Notes under the pieces: model-generated
What the model was told of the DNA's origin: nothing
Databases searched by the model: none
The model's input: the letters and a program-made list of their open reading frames with translations, nothing else
Made by a program: the position numbers and the translations under genes
Assembly: GCA_035946955.1 (NCBI GenBank)
Contig: DASYYE010000080.1
Span: 1-34,044, forward strand
DNA from: DASYYE01 sp035946955
GTDB taxonomy: Bacteria; Actinomycetota; Actinomycetes; Streptosporangiales; Streptosporangiaceae
Length of the DNA stretch: 34,044 nucleotides
Reading direction: 5' to 3'
In this document: piece by piece, positions 16,240-22,772 of the stretch
How positions within the stretch are numbered: position 1 is the stretch's first letter
Layout: each line of letters begins with the position of its first letter

Positions 16240-16268
16240 ATTCCGGGGCGGAATCTCTGTCGAGAGTA
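16240..16268 (-). promoter_or_regulatory. Candidate promoter/operator of the acyltransferase operon
   Basis: A perfect palindrome ATTCCG-GGG-CGGAAT (16240-16254) lies 38 nt upstream of the start codon. A possible -10 TACTCT (16268-16263, minus strand) precedes it, so the palindrome would sit just after initiation. No convincing -35 is visible. Beyond this the 275-bp spacer up to 16477 contains the terminator of the neighbouring gene and nothing else I recognise. Confidence 0.35.
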
Positions 16269-16430
16269 GACGCAGGGCTACGTTCACGGGGCTTGCTGAC
16301 AGGCGACGGTGACCGGTATACGCCACCCGGCGGCTGCGGACTGTGGTCGGACGCGGCAGCGGCAAGGCCCTGACCGCATCGCCACAGAGCATCCGGCTGA
16401 TGGGGCGCGACCACATCTGGGAATGCTGCG

Positions 16431-16468
16431 CCCGGACCCCTGGAGGTGATGTCCTCCTGAGGCCCGGG
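16431..16468 (-). terminator. Imperfect hairpin after the tandem secreted-protein genes
   Basis: The outer arms are CCCGG (16431-16435) and CCGGG (16464-16468), the inner arms GGAGG (16442-16446) and CCTCC (16453-16457), with mismatches between. It starts about 20 nt past the minus-strand stop at 16489. It is weaker than the other terminators in the window. Confidence 0.45.
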
Positions 16469-16488
16469 CCGCAGGCCTTACATCAGGG

Positions 16489-16995
16489 TCAGGGCTGTCC
16501 GAGGAAGCTCACGCTCAGCTTGGCTGAACGGGCTGTTGGGCTGGTCGGGCGTGGCACGAACGTGGCTACGCCAGGCCCGGCGCAGGGCACCTGGATGTTC
16601 GTCGGGATGTACTTGATCACGTTGTATGCAGTGAAGTCCGCGATGACCACAGGCGCGCTGCCCGTGGCGGTCCCAAGCGTCGCCCGGATGTTGTTCGCGG
16701 CCGTGCCGGTGTAGCCAGAGTCTGTCGAGCCGCTTGTCACACCCAGCTTCACCTCGACCGTCTGGTTCGGCAGCGGGTTGCCTGTCTCGCCGGGGAGGAC
16801 CGGCCCGGCGCAGGTGGTCTGAATGACCGCCTGGCCCGGTGGGTGTCCATTGATGTAACCGGAGAAGGGCTGGTTCGGCCCAATCAGGATCGGGGCGTGG
16901 GGTGTGCTCGCCGCCGCCGAAGCAGTGGGGATGGCCGCCGCCGCGCAGACAGCCACGGCGCACGCCACGACTGGACGGCTGAGAATGTTGCGCAT
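16489..16995 (-). CDS. Small secreted protein, paralogue B of a tandem pair
   Basis: The 168-residue product has a clear signal peptide (MRNILSRPVVACAVAVCAAA, cleavage near ASA at 26-28). The mature domain of about 140 residues is a predicted all-beta module with two cysteines (QTTCAG and VPCAGPG), probably one disulfide. It aligns with the upstream gene without gaps at the start: GPNQ.F.G at residues 39-46 in both, then G.P...Q.V.V.LGV, G.TGT.AN.I.A.L, F..Y.V..IPT.I.VPC.G.GV..F.P.PTS. The ATG (16993-16995) lies 3 nt past the stop of the upstream gene, with AGGAC directly before it, so translation is coupled. No enzyme motif is visible. A structural or binding role outside the cell is inferred only from export and small size. 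Confidence 0.78.
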   Translation of the reverse strand: MRNILSRPVVACAVAVCAAAAIPTASAAASTPHAPILIGPNQPFSGYINGHPPGQAVIQTTCAGPVLPGETGNPLPNQTVEVKLGVTSGSTDSGYTGTAANNIRATLGTATGSAPVVIADFTAYNVIKYIPTNIQVPCAGPGVATFVPRPTSPTARSAKLSVSFLGQP

Positions 16996-16998
16996 GTC

Positions 16999-17502
16999 CT
17001 AGACCCCCGGGCTCTGGAAGGTGACTTTGACCTTTGATGGCTTGGCTGAGCTGCTGGTGGGCAGCGGCTTGAACACCATCACGCCGCTGCCGTTGCACGG
17101 CACGGTGATTTTGGTCGGGATCGGCAGCTTCACTGCATAGGAGGTGAACGTCGCGATGGAGGCCACGTGGCCGACCCCAAGCTGCACCCAGGTCAGGTTC
17201 GCGTGGATCCGGTTGGCCAGGGTGCCTGTGAAACCATCCTCTGACACCACTGGCGACACGCCTAGCTGGACGTCGACGCTCTGCCCGGCAGCGGGGTGTC
17301 CGGTCGTGGCGACTCCCCCGCAGACCACTTCGATTATGTTCGCCTGGGTCGCGCCGAAGACCTGGCCGAAGAAAACCTGGTTGGGCCCGACCGAGACGTT
17401 GGGGCTGGCGTGGCTGGCCGCGCCTGCGGCGGTGGGCACAGCCACCACCATCACCGTGGCCGCAGCCAATACCGCAATATGGTCACCGAGCCTTCCGAGC
17501 AT
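16999..17502 (-). CDS. Small secreted protein, paralogue A of a tandem pair
   Basis: The protein has 167 aa from the ATG at 17500-17502, chosen because GAGGAGG lies 5 nt upstream; the frame stays open to 17568 but without a better start. The signal peptide spans about 1-29 (hydrophobic AVLAAATVMVVAVPTAAGAA). The mature protein shares with its downstream neighbour the GPNQVFFGQVFG opening, two conserved cysteines (EVVCGG, VPCNGSG), G.TGTLAN.I.A.L, IPTKITVPC and a C-terminal KPLPTSSSA segment, so the pair arose by gene duplication. Both would be secreted or held loosely at the surface. This is the first gene of the two-gene transcript and is preceded by a repeat-rich regulatory stretch (17587-17746). 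Function unknown. Confidence 0.78.
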   Translation of the reverse strand: MLGRLGDHIAVLAAATVMVVAVPTAAGAASHASPNVSVGPNQVFFGQVFGATQANIIEVVCGGVATTGHPAAGQSVDVQLGVSPVVSEDGFTGTLANRIHANLTWVQLGVGHVASIATFTSYAVKLPIPTKITVPCNGSGVMVFKPLPTSSSAKPSKVKVTFQSPGV

Positions 17503-17586
17503 GTCGACCTCCTCTGGGATGGACATTCCTTCGCCGAAGGGTCCACCGAGTTCGTGACGCATGGGCATATGTCACGTGCACACACG

Positions 17587-17605
17587 GTGTCAGATTCTGA
17601 TACAC
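17587..17605. promoter_or_regulatory. Palindromic element GTGTCAGATTCTGATACAC
   Basis: The core TCAGA-T-TCTGA is a perfect 11-bp palindrome and outer GTGT/ACAC arms flank it with a one-base offset. It lies 85-103 nt upstream of the first secreted-protein start, in a 369-bp spacer between divergent genes. It is a plausible repressor site. Confidence 0.45.
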
Positions 17606-17627
17606 GTACGGACATTCAGCTAGATGC

Positions 17628-17665
17628 GCGGCGAGGAATGTTCTGTGCGGCGAGGAATGTTCTGT
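17628..17665. repeat. Perfect tandem duplication of a 19-bp unit
   Basis: GCGGCGAGGAATGTTCTGT occurs twice head to tail without a gap (17628-17646 and 17647-17665). The unit contains GAATGTTC, an imperfect palindrome. It may be a duplicated regulator site or a replication-slippage product. Confidence 0.9.
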
Positions 17666-17668
17666 TTA

Positions 17669-17681
17669 GTCACCTAGTGAC
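17669..17681. promoter_or_regulatory. Palindrome GTCAC-CTA-GTGAC
   Basis: This is a perfect 5-bp inverted repeat with a 3-nt spacer, 3 nt beyond the tandem repeat. On the minus strand TTGTCA overlaps it and could serve as a -35 for the secreted-protein pair, although no good -10 follows at the usual distance. Confidence 0.4.
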
Positions 17682-17726
17682 AAGTACGCGGGTTCTGCGG
17701 AATAGCGGGGATGGCCGATGGCCCGG

Positions 17727-17746
17727 TCTTGCATTCGAATGCAGGA
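17727..17746. promoter_or_regulatory. Perfect palindrome TGCATTCGAATGCA with extended arms
   Basis: The core (17730-17743) is a perfect 14-bp palindrome without spacer. One non-matching position away, TC and GA extend it to 20 bp. It lies about 130 bp upstream of the methyltransferase gene. The rest of the spacer to 17871 shows no other signal. Confidence 0.5.
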
Positions 17747-17871
17747 CGCGGAGTTCCTCCTTGCGCCGCGCCGGGGGGTGCGGGGGGTGGAACGGCGTGG
17801 CTCCGCTCATGGACTGACCGGCCAGGCTTGGAGTTCCTGCGTGGCGTGCAGAGTGTGGGACTGTGGTCCGC

Positions 17872-18696
17872 ATGGAGGACTACCGAACCGTCAACAAGGC
17901 GAACTGGGATGAGCGTGCCCCCGCGCACGCCGCGTCACCGGACTACCAGGGCTCCCGCTTCATCGAAGACCCTGAGTACCTCAGCCGTATCGTCCAGTTC
18001 GACCTGCCCCGGCTTGGCGATATCGCTGGCCTGCGCGGAGTGCACCTGCAATGCCACATCGGCACGGACACGGTGTCGCTGGCCCGGCTCGGTGCGTCCA
18101 TGACCGGCCTGGACTTCTCCGTGCCAGCGCTGGAGCTTGCCCGGCAACTGGCCGAACGTATCGGAGCCGATGCCAGGTTCGTGGAGGCCGAGGTCTACGC
18201 GGCTCCCGACGTGCTCGGACGTGGTGGTTTCGACCTCGTCTACACCGGGATCGGTGCGCTGAACTGGCTCCCGGATGTCCACCGCTGGGGTGGCGTGGTC
18301 GCCGACCTGCTGCGGCCTGGCGGGCGGCTGTTCATGCGTGAGGGCCATCCCATGCTGTGGGCACTGGACGACGAGCGCGAGGACGACCTGCTCGTGGTCA
18401 GTTACCCATACTTCGAGCATGCCGAGCCGATTGTCTGGGACACCGACGGCACCTACGTCCAGACCGACGTGGTCTTCCAGAACACGCGCACGCACGAGTG
18501 GAACCACGGCCTCGGCGAGATCGTGACTGCCCTGCTCGATGCGGGCATGGAGATCACCGCCCTGACCGAGCACGACAGCGTGCCCTGGGAAGCGCTCCCC
18601 GGAAAGATGGAGCGCGTCGGTGACGAATGGTGCTTGGCCGACCGGCCTGGGCGGCTAGCCCACACCTACACCCTGCAGGCCGTCAAACGCGGCTGA
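17872..18696 (+). CDS. Class I SAM-dependent methyltransferase
   Basis: The protein has 274 aa starting MEDYRTVNKANWDERAPAHA at the ATG at 17872; a GTG three codons upstream (17863) is closer to the GGGA sequence, so the start is not certain. The Rossmann SAM site is visible as GVHLQCHIGTDTVSLARLG (57-74, a variant of the usual E.G.G.G) followed by GLDFS (79-83), whose D81 would bind the ribose. FDLVYTGIGALNWLPDV is motif IV, and LLRPGGRLFMREGHPMLWAL motif V. The C-terminal part (HEWNHGLGEIVTALLDAG, EHDSVPW) is typical of an actinobacterial subfamily usually annotated only as methyltransferase. Substrate is probably a small molecule. The gene is convergent with the DinB-like gene and shares a terminator with it. 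Confidence 0.88.
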   Translation: MEDYRTVNKANWDERAPAHAASPDYQGSRFIEDPEYLSRIVQFDLPRLGDIAGLRGVHLQCHIGTDTVSLARLGASMTGLDFSVPALELARQLAERIGADARFVEAEVYAAPDVLGRGGFDLVYTGIGALNWLPDVHRWGGVVADLLRPGGRLFMREGHPMLWALDDEREDDLLVVSYPYFEHAEPIVWDTDGTYVQTDVVFQNTRTHEWNHGLGEIVTALLDAGMEITALTEHDSVPWEALPGKMERVGDEWCLADRPGRLAHTYTLQAVKRG

Positions 18697-18726
18697 GGCG
18701 TGTCCTCGGTAAGGGAAGGACGCGCC
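18697..18726. terminator. Shared hairpin between convergent genes
   Basis: GGCGTGTCCT (18697-18706) pairs with AGGACGCGCC (18717-18726), ten pairs with one G-U, around a 10-nt loop. It sits between the stops at 18696 and 18734. Confidence 0.7.
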
Positions 18727-18733
18727 GAGCACG

Positions 18734-19333
18734 TCACGACGCACGAGGGTTCCGGCCGGTCAGGCCGAGCAGGCGGTCCAGCAGAGGGGCGCCGGCGGGC
18801 ACCGGGACCGCGGCTGGGAACACGCCGATGGCGCGCCACTCCTCGGCGTGCGGGCTGATCTGCTCCCATAGCCCCTGGACCAGTTCCGCGGGCAACTGCG
18901 GGTCAGCCCCGATGACCCGGGCGATGTCGTGGGCGCGGAGTCCACGGAACCCGGTGATCTGCCAGAAGTACTCTCGCGCCCGGTAGTCGCCGAACGAGCA
19001 GTGGACCGTCCGGTCGAGGTCATCGAGGGACTTCGCCGCCGCACATGCCGCGTCGGCGATGGCCGCGAAACTGGCCTTGGGGTCCGCGCCGAGCAGGTCA
19101 CCCTTGAACGCGTCTTCGCCTGCCTCCGCCATGGTGCGCCCAGCGAGCATGGCGGGTACCCACGCGTCGTCATAGGCGTGGTAGTTGACGATCTCCCGCA
19201 GGGCCGGGACCGGGCTGGAGTCGTTGCGGAGGAAGTCAGCAGGTACCGGCATGTCCCACTGCTCGTCGGTGATCTTGGTCACCACCCCGTTCAGGGTACG
19301 GTCGGCCAGCACGAACACGTCTCGCTCGTCCAT
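18734..19333 (-). CDS. DinB/maleylpyruvate isomerase-like (MDMPI N-terminal, TIGR03086-type) protein
   Basis: The 199-residue protein starts MDERDVFVLADRTLNGVVTKI at the ATG at 19331-19333, with an excellent AAGGAG 5 nt upstream. It is built as a four-helix bundle of the DinB/MDMPI type: the first helix, then DEQWDMPVP.DF, REIVNYHAYDDAWVPAMLAG (H52 with D55/D56 as likely metal ligands), a middle segment with DLDRTVHCSFGDY, then RGLRAHDIARVIGADPQLPAELVQGL (second His) and a C-terminal PAGAPLLDRLLGLTGRNP, which is characteristic of the actinobacterial TIGR03086 group. Such proteins are metal-dependent and often use mycothiol; for most, including this one, the reaction is unknown. It is a single gene with its own terminator. 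Confidence 0.85.
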   Translation of the reverse strand: MDERDVFVLADRTLNGVVTKITDEQWDMPVPADFLRNDSSPVPALREIVNYHAYDDAWVPAMLAGRTMAEAGEDAFKGDLLGADPKASFAAIADAACAAAKSLDDLDRTVHCSFGDYRAREYFWQITGFRGLRAHDIARVIGADPQLPAELVQGLWEQISPHAEEWRAIGVFPAAVPVPAGAPLLDRLLGLTGRNPRAS

Positions 19334-19436
19334 TGGTCTCCTTAGGTCGTCACCTGCAGCAGACCCTACGGGCAGACTCCGACAACGGAGCGGACGAGAG
19401 CACGGCGCAGGTCCGGGGGCGCCAGGAACAACGGCC

Positions 19437-20420
19437 CTAAGGCTTTGCCTGGGTGAAGGCCCATCTCTGGGTGGCCGCTGCGGTGCATGGTGCGAGCCGC
19501 AGGTACGGGCCTGACTGGGCGATGCACCGCTGTGACTGGATCCCGGCGATCGTCCCGTTGGTATTGATCTCCCATTGCTGCGATGGGCCGCCCAGGCACG
19601 GGGAGAAGACGAGCTTGGCGCCGCTCGCGACCGACTCGTCCTGGGTGTCGAGGCAGAGGTTGTTGATCGTGAAGAACGCGGCCTCGAAGAAGATCTCCTG
19701 AGAGCTGCCACCGTTGCACGTGACCATGCGAGCGGCCGCGCCCACCGACGCGCCGTTGCTGGGCTCCTCGATGCACTGCTTTGTTGCGGCGTTCTTGTAC
19801 TGCCCTTGGGTGCCGCTGCCGGTCGCCCCGCCATAGCAGGCGCCGGTCTTGGCATTGAAGAGTGGCTGGGCGCTGACTGGCATGCCCCGGGGCGGGTTGA
19901 CGATCACGGGAGTCAGCATGGCCGCGCCGGACGGTGTGCCCTGTGTCAGGCCGTCCTCGCAGGTGAGCTGGTCGAACTCGTTGGAGTTCTTACCGCCGAC
20001 CCACAGGTCTATGTGGTACATGTGCGGTCCGCCGTCCGGGCCCTTGCCCCGCCAGTCCCGTTCACATGCCCCGCACTGGTCCCCCATGACGAAGTACTTC
20101 TCGACGGTGGGGTAATAGACCTTGGTCCCAGGCCGTATCTCGGTCGGGTCCGAAGCCAGCGTGATGGGGTCGGAATAGGCGCCCGTTCCCCCCGCACAAC
20201 CGGAATACGCGGTCGAGCACCCAGGCGGGTCGTTGTCGTACCACCCGGTGTACGTCACGTACATGTAGGTGGTCTGGGGAGTCGTCGGCAGCCGCGGACC
20301 GGACTGGTGGACCGGGGCGTCGGGACTACCGCAACCGGCCACTCCGACGGTAGCGAGTACCAGCAGCCAGCCGAAGGCTGCGGTGGCGGCTGTCTGGTGT
20401 CGCATCAGTCCAGTTTTCAC
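19437..20420 (-). CDS. Lipoprotein with 3D/expansin-like domain and ricin-type beta-trefoil domain
   Basis: The protein has 327 aa from the GTG at 20420 (GAGG 6 nt upstream); ATGs at 20432 and 20405 are alternatives. Residues 1-30 are a lipoprotein signal ending in the lipobox VAGC, with C30 the lipidated residue. Residues about 50-150 resemble the 3D/RlpA double-psi beta-barrel: YTGWYDNDPPG, GGTGAYSDPITLAS, RPGTKVYYPTVEKYFVMGDQC, CERDW and HMYHIDLWVGG, whose Asp matches the conserved acidic residue of that fold. Similar cysteine-rich domains occur in exported fungal proteins. Residues about 195-327 form a ricin-B lectin domain with CLDTQDES, CLGGPSQQWEI, RCIAQSG and CTAAATQRWAF (QxW repeats). 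A surface protein that binds glycans and perhaps loosens or cleaves a wall polymer is inferred. Catalysis is not shown. Confidence 0.78.
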   Translation of the reverse strand: MKTGLMRHQTAATAAFGWLLVLATVGVAGCGSPDAPVHQSGPRLPTTPQTTYMYVTYTGWYDNDPPGCSTAYSGCAGGTGAYSDPITLASDPTEIRPGTKVYYPTVEKYFVMGDQCGACERDWRGKGPDGGPHMYHIDLWVGGKNSNEFDQLTCEDGLTQGTPSGAAMLTPVIVNPPRGMPVSAQPLFNAKTGACYGGATGSGTQGQYKNAATKQCIEEPSNGASVGAAARMVTCNGGSSQEIFFEAAFFTINNLCLDTQDESVASGAKLVFSPCLGGPSQQWEINTNGTIAGIQSQRCIAQSGPYLRLAPCTAAATQRWAFTQAKP

Positions 20421-20636
20421 CTGGAACCTCATCAGTCACAAGCAGCCAATGCGGTTCGCTCATCGGATGAAAAGCCCAGTTTCCCGCACATCTGCGTCCA
20501 ATACCGGGGGTTTGCTCAGGATCGTCCCGTAAGTCTGGCATCAACGCCGACGGTTATGGCCCCCGTGCGGCCGTCCACATGTGATTTGCGCTAATTCTGC
20601 CGATGACCATACCGGGTGCCGGGGCCGCCCGCGGGG

Positions 20637-20933
20637 CTACCCGGTGGGTGCCTGGGTGGTCGTCGTAGCAGTTGGGCTCGGGGCGCTGCTCGCCTTGGCG
20701 GACGGGCTGGGCGTCGCACCGGATGGCACCGGTGAGGGCTGAGACGGTGCCGGGGACGGCGTCGCGGTCGAGGGAGCGGGTGCGGCGGGACTCGTGGACC
20801 GCACGGATCCCGTCACCTGCCCGGCGGATGAGGTCGCGATCATGACCCCGGCGACTATTGCCGCGATGCCCCCGATGGCGCCGCCCGCCAGCAAGAGGAG
20901 GGTCCAGGAGGAGTCCTGCTGCGTCTCGGGCAT
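20637..20933 (-). CDS. Small membrane-anchored Pro/Ser/Thr-rich protein
   Basis: The 98-residue product begins MPETQQDSSWTLLLLAGGAI at the ATG at 20931-20933 (AGGTGA about 8 nt upstream). The frame is open further up to 21092, but that part has no good start. One transmembrane helix covers about 11-33. The remaining 60 residues are almost only Pro, Ser, Thr and Ala in low-complexity PSPAPSQPSP-like runs, as in mucin-like, often glycosylated stalks outside the cell. It may be a wall-spanning tether or simply a spacer peptide; no domain follows the stalk. It diverges from the MoxR operon, but the 388-bp gap argues against one unit. Confidence 0.6.
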   Translation of the reverse strand: MPETQQDSSWTLLLLAGGAIGGIAAIVAGVMIATSSAGQVTGSVRSTSPAAPAPSTATPSPAPSQPSPVPSGATPSPSAKASSAPSPTATTTTQAPTG

Positions 20934-21321
20934 GGGCCTGTCACCTGTCAAAGGGTGCTCTGGAGGGGCTGGACCCGCATGGGCGGCATCAGTTCCGGCC
21001 TCTGGGTTTTGGGGACTCCGCCTCACCAGCAAGGATATCGGGTGGGTTCCGGGCAATCTCAACCGAAGACTAACCCTCGGCTGGGTGTACATCCGGTGTC
21101 ATTCCGGTGACGTGAGCCAGCACAGCGCCTGGTGACCACCCCGGTGACGCCGGCCGAGGCGACCGGGTCGCCCGCTCAGTGGCCATTTCGCGGCTCGACT
21201 GTGGCTGACCTGCCCGGTTACTATCCGTCCACACATTGGCCGGCCGTGGCGCACGGGTTATCGTCCGCGTATGCCGTCACCCAGGCTGGCGGGGGCATGA
21301 TCAGGAATATGGCGGTCAGTG
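20934..21321. other. Divergent spacer upstream of the MoxR operon
   Basis: No convincing gene is seen. Short frames on the plus strand lack ribosome sites. The stretch contains the candidate operon promoter at 21236-21264 and otherwise ordinary GC-rich sequence. Confidence 0.4.
21236..21264 (+). promoter_or_regulatory. Candidate promoter of the MoxR-DUF58 operon
   Basis: TTGGCC (21236-21241), a 17-nt spacer and TATCGT (21259-21264) match the vegetative consensus at four positions in each box. Initiation near 21271 would leave a leader of about 50 nt. Confidence 0.4.
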
Positions 21322-22266
21322 ATGACACACCGGCTACGCTCGGCCGCCGCCCGGGGCCAGTTGCCAGACGGCGGTCCCGCCCCCCGGATAGCGGCCCGCC
21401 TGTTCCTGGTGTCCCTGCTGACGGCCGCGGTCCTGGTGGGAGCCCGGGCGGCCGTTCCGGTCGCCGACTGGAATGCGGGCCCCTGGCACGGCCATGGCCT
21501 CCTGCTCGCAGCCTGCCTGGAGGCGGTGTTCGTCACACTGCTGACCATCCTGGGGCGGCGCGAGGAGCGGTCCCAGGCCAGCCAGCTGGCGGCCCGCCTC
21601 CGCCTGCAGCTGCGGACCTGCCTGGGCGCGGCCGTGGCGGTGATCCCCGCGTTGGTGCTGCTCAACCTCACCAGCCCAACGCCGGTGCACCTGCCGCGGC
21701 TGCTGGCACCCGGGGTGAGGCCCGCCACCGCCCCGGCAGCGGCCCCGTCGGCCCTGCTCAGGCTGCGCCCCCTCCTGATCCCGGTGCTGTACGCGGTGTT
21801 GCTCACCGCGGTCCTCACGGGAGTGGTCGCGATAGCGCTCCTGCTGCGCGGCAGGCGCCGCGGCCCCGCCCGGCGCGAGACCGGCATGGCACCCGGCTCC
21901 GGGGAGCGCCTGCACCAGGCTGTGCGGTCCGGCCAGGCCGCGCTGCGCCAGGTCGACGACGCGCGGCGGGCGATCATCGCCTGCTACGTGGCAATGGAGC
22001 ACAGCCTCGCTGAGGCCGGCACCGTCCGGGGCGAGGCCGAAACACCCGATGAGCTGCTCGCCCGGGCTGCCGCGGCCGGGTTGGCGCGGCAGGCCGAAGC
22101 CAGCCAGCTGACAGCACTGTTCTATGAAGCCCGCTTCTCCAGCCACCCGATGCCGCCGGAGCGCCGTGACCAGGCGCGGCAGGCGCTGCGGGTGCTAGCC
22201 GCAGGCCTGAGCGCGGTCCTGTCCGCCCAGACGGATCAGCGGGCCTCCGCTGGGGCGCGGTCGTGA
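21322..22266 (+). CDS. DUF4129 domain membrane protein, first gene of the MoxR operon
   Basis: The protein has 314 aa from the ATG at 21322 (GGCGG 6 nt upstream; an overlapping GTG at 21319 is equally possible). Four transmembrane helices lie at about 25-45, 58-78, 96-114 and 149-175, with basic loops between. The cytoplasmic part (about 195-305) is a DUF4129 domain: DDARRAIIACYVAMEHSLAE, ETPDELLARA, then LTALFYEARFSSHPM and a closing RDQARQALRVL helix. DUF4129 proteins accompany MoxR and DUF58 genes in many bacteria, often with a transglutaminase domain that is missing here. The system is thought to act in assembly or maturation at the membrane. The GTG of the next gene overlaps this stop (GTGA). 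Confidence 0.82.
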   Translation: MTHRLRSAAARGQLPDGGPAPRIAARLFLVSLLTAAVLVGARAAVPVADWNAGPWHGHGLLLAACLEAVFVTLLTILGRREERSQASQLAARLRLQLRTCLGAAVAVIPALVLLNLTSPTPVHLPRLLAPGVRPATAPAAAPSALLRLRPLLIPVLYAVLLTAVLTGVVAIALLLRGRRRGPARRETGMAPGSGERLHQAVRSGQAALRQVDDARRAIIACYVAMEHSLAEAGTVRGEAETPDELLARAAAAGLARQAEASQLTALFYEARFSSHPMPPERRDQARQALRVLAAGLSAVLSAQTDQRASAGARS

Positions 22267-22772
22267 CCGGCGGGTGGCGGGACGCCGCCGCCGAACTGGT
22301 GATCGCCGCGGTCGCGGTTGCCGCCCTCATCACGTTCACCGTGGCCTACGCGGGTACGGCCGCCGCAGTGGTCACCCTGGTCGTGTGCGGGCTGGCCGCG
22401 CTGACGGCGATCCGGTTCCTGGCCTGGCCGCGGGACACCACGCGGGGAACGGCACCGGCCGGCGGCGACAGCCAGACGACGTTCACCGGCTTCTGGCGGA
22501 ACCGGACTGAGGTGGAAACCGGCACCCGCACCCTGAGCGGGTACGACGCCCAGCTGCGTGCCACCCTGCAGCATGTACTGGCCACCCGGCTGGCGGAACG
22601 GCACGGCGTCAGCCTCTACTCCGACCCTGCCACCGCCCAGCGGCTGCTGGCGGTCGACGACCGCACCTGGTTCTGGCTGGACCCCGCCCGGCCAGCCGTG
22701 ACCCGGACGGCCCAGGCGGGCATCCGGCCGAAGACGCTTGCCCTCATCCTCGACCGACTGGAGCGACTGTGA
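22263..22772 (+). CDS. Small membrane protein of the MoxR operon
   Basis: The 169-residue protein starts at a GTG that overlaps the previous stop by 4 nt. Two closely spaced helices (about 10-32 and 34-53) anchor it, followed by a cytoplasmic domain of 110 residues with TLSGYDAQLRATLQHVLATRLAERHGVSLY, then DPATAQRLL, WFWLDPARP and a terminal IRPKTLALILDRLERL. This type of protein, two helices plus a helical domain, is regularly found between DUF4129 and MoxR genes in actinobacteria. I know no biochemical role. It is likely part of the same membrane complex as its neighbours. Its stop overlaps the MoxR start (GTGA). Confidence 0.78.
   Translation: MTGGWRDAAAELVIAAVAVAALITFTVAYAGTAAAVVTLVVCGLAALTAIRFLAWPRDTTRGTAPAGGDSQTTFTGFWRNRTEVETGTRTLSGYDAQLRATLQHVLATRLAERHGVSLYSDPATAQRLLAVDDRTWFWLDPARPAVTRTAQAGIRPKTLALILDRLERL

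Noticed and set aside
17628..17665. Possible CRISPR or attachment-site repeats
   Set aside because: Only two contiguous copies without spacers and no integrase or cas gene nearby, so a simple tandem duplication is the better reading.
20434..20636. Possible c-di-AMP (ydaO-type) riboswitch upstream of the 3D-domain lipoprotein
   Set aside because: Cell-wall genes in actinobacteria often carry this element, but I could not match its conserved core in the leader. A covariance-model search would decide.
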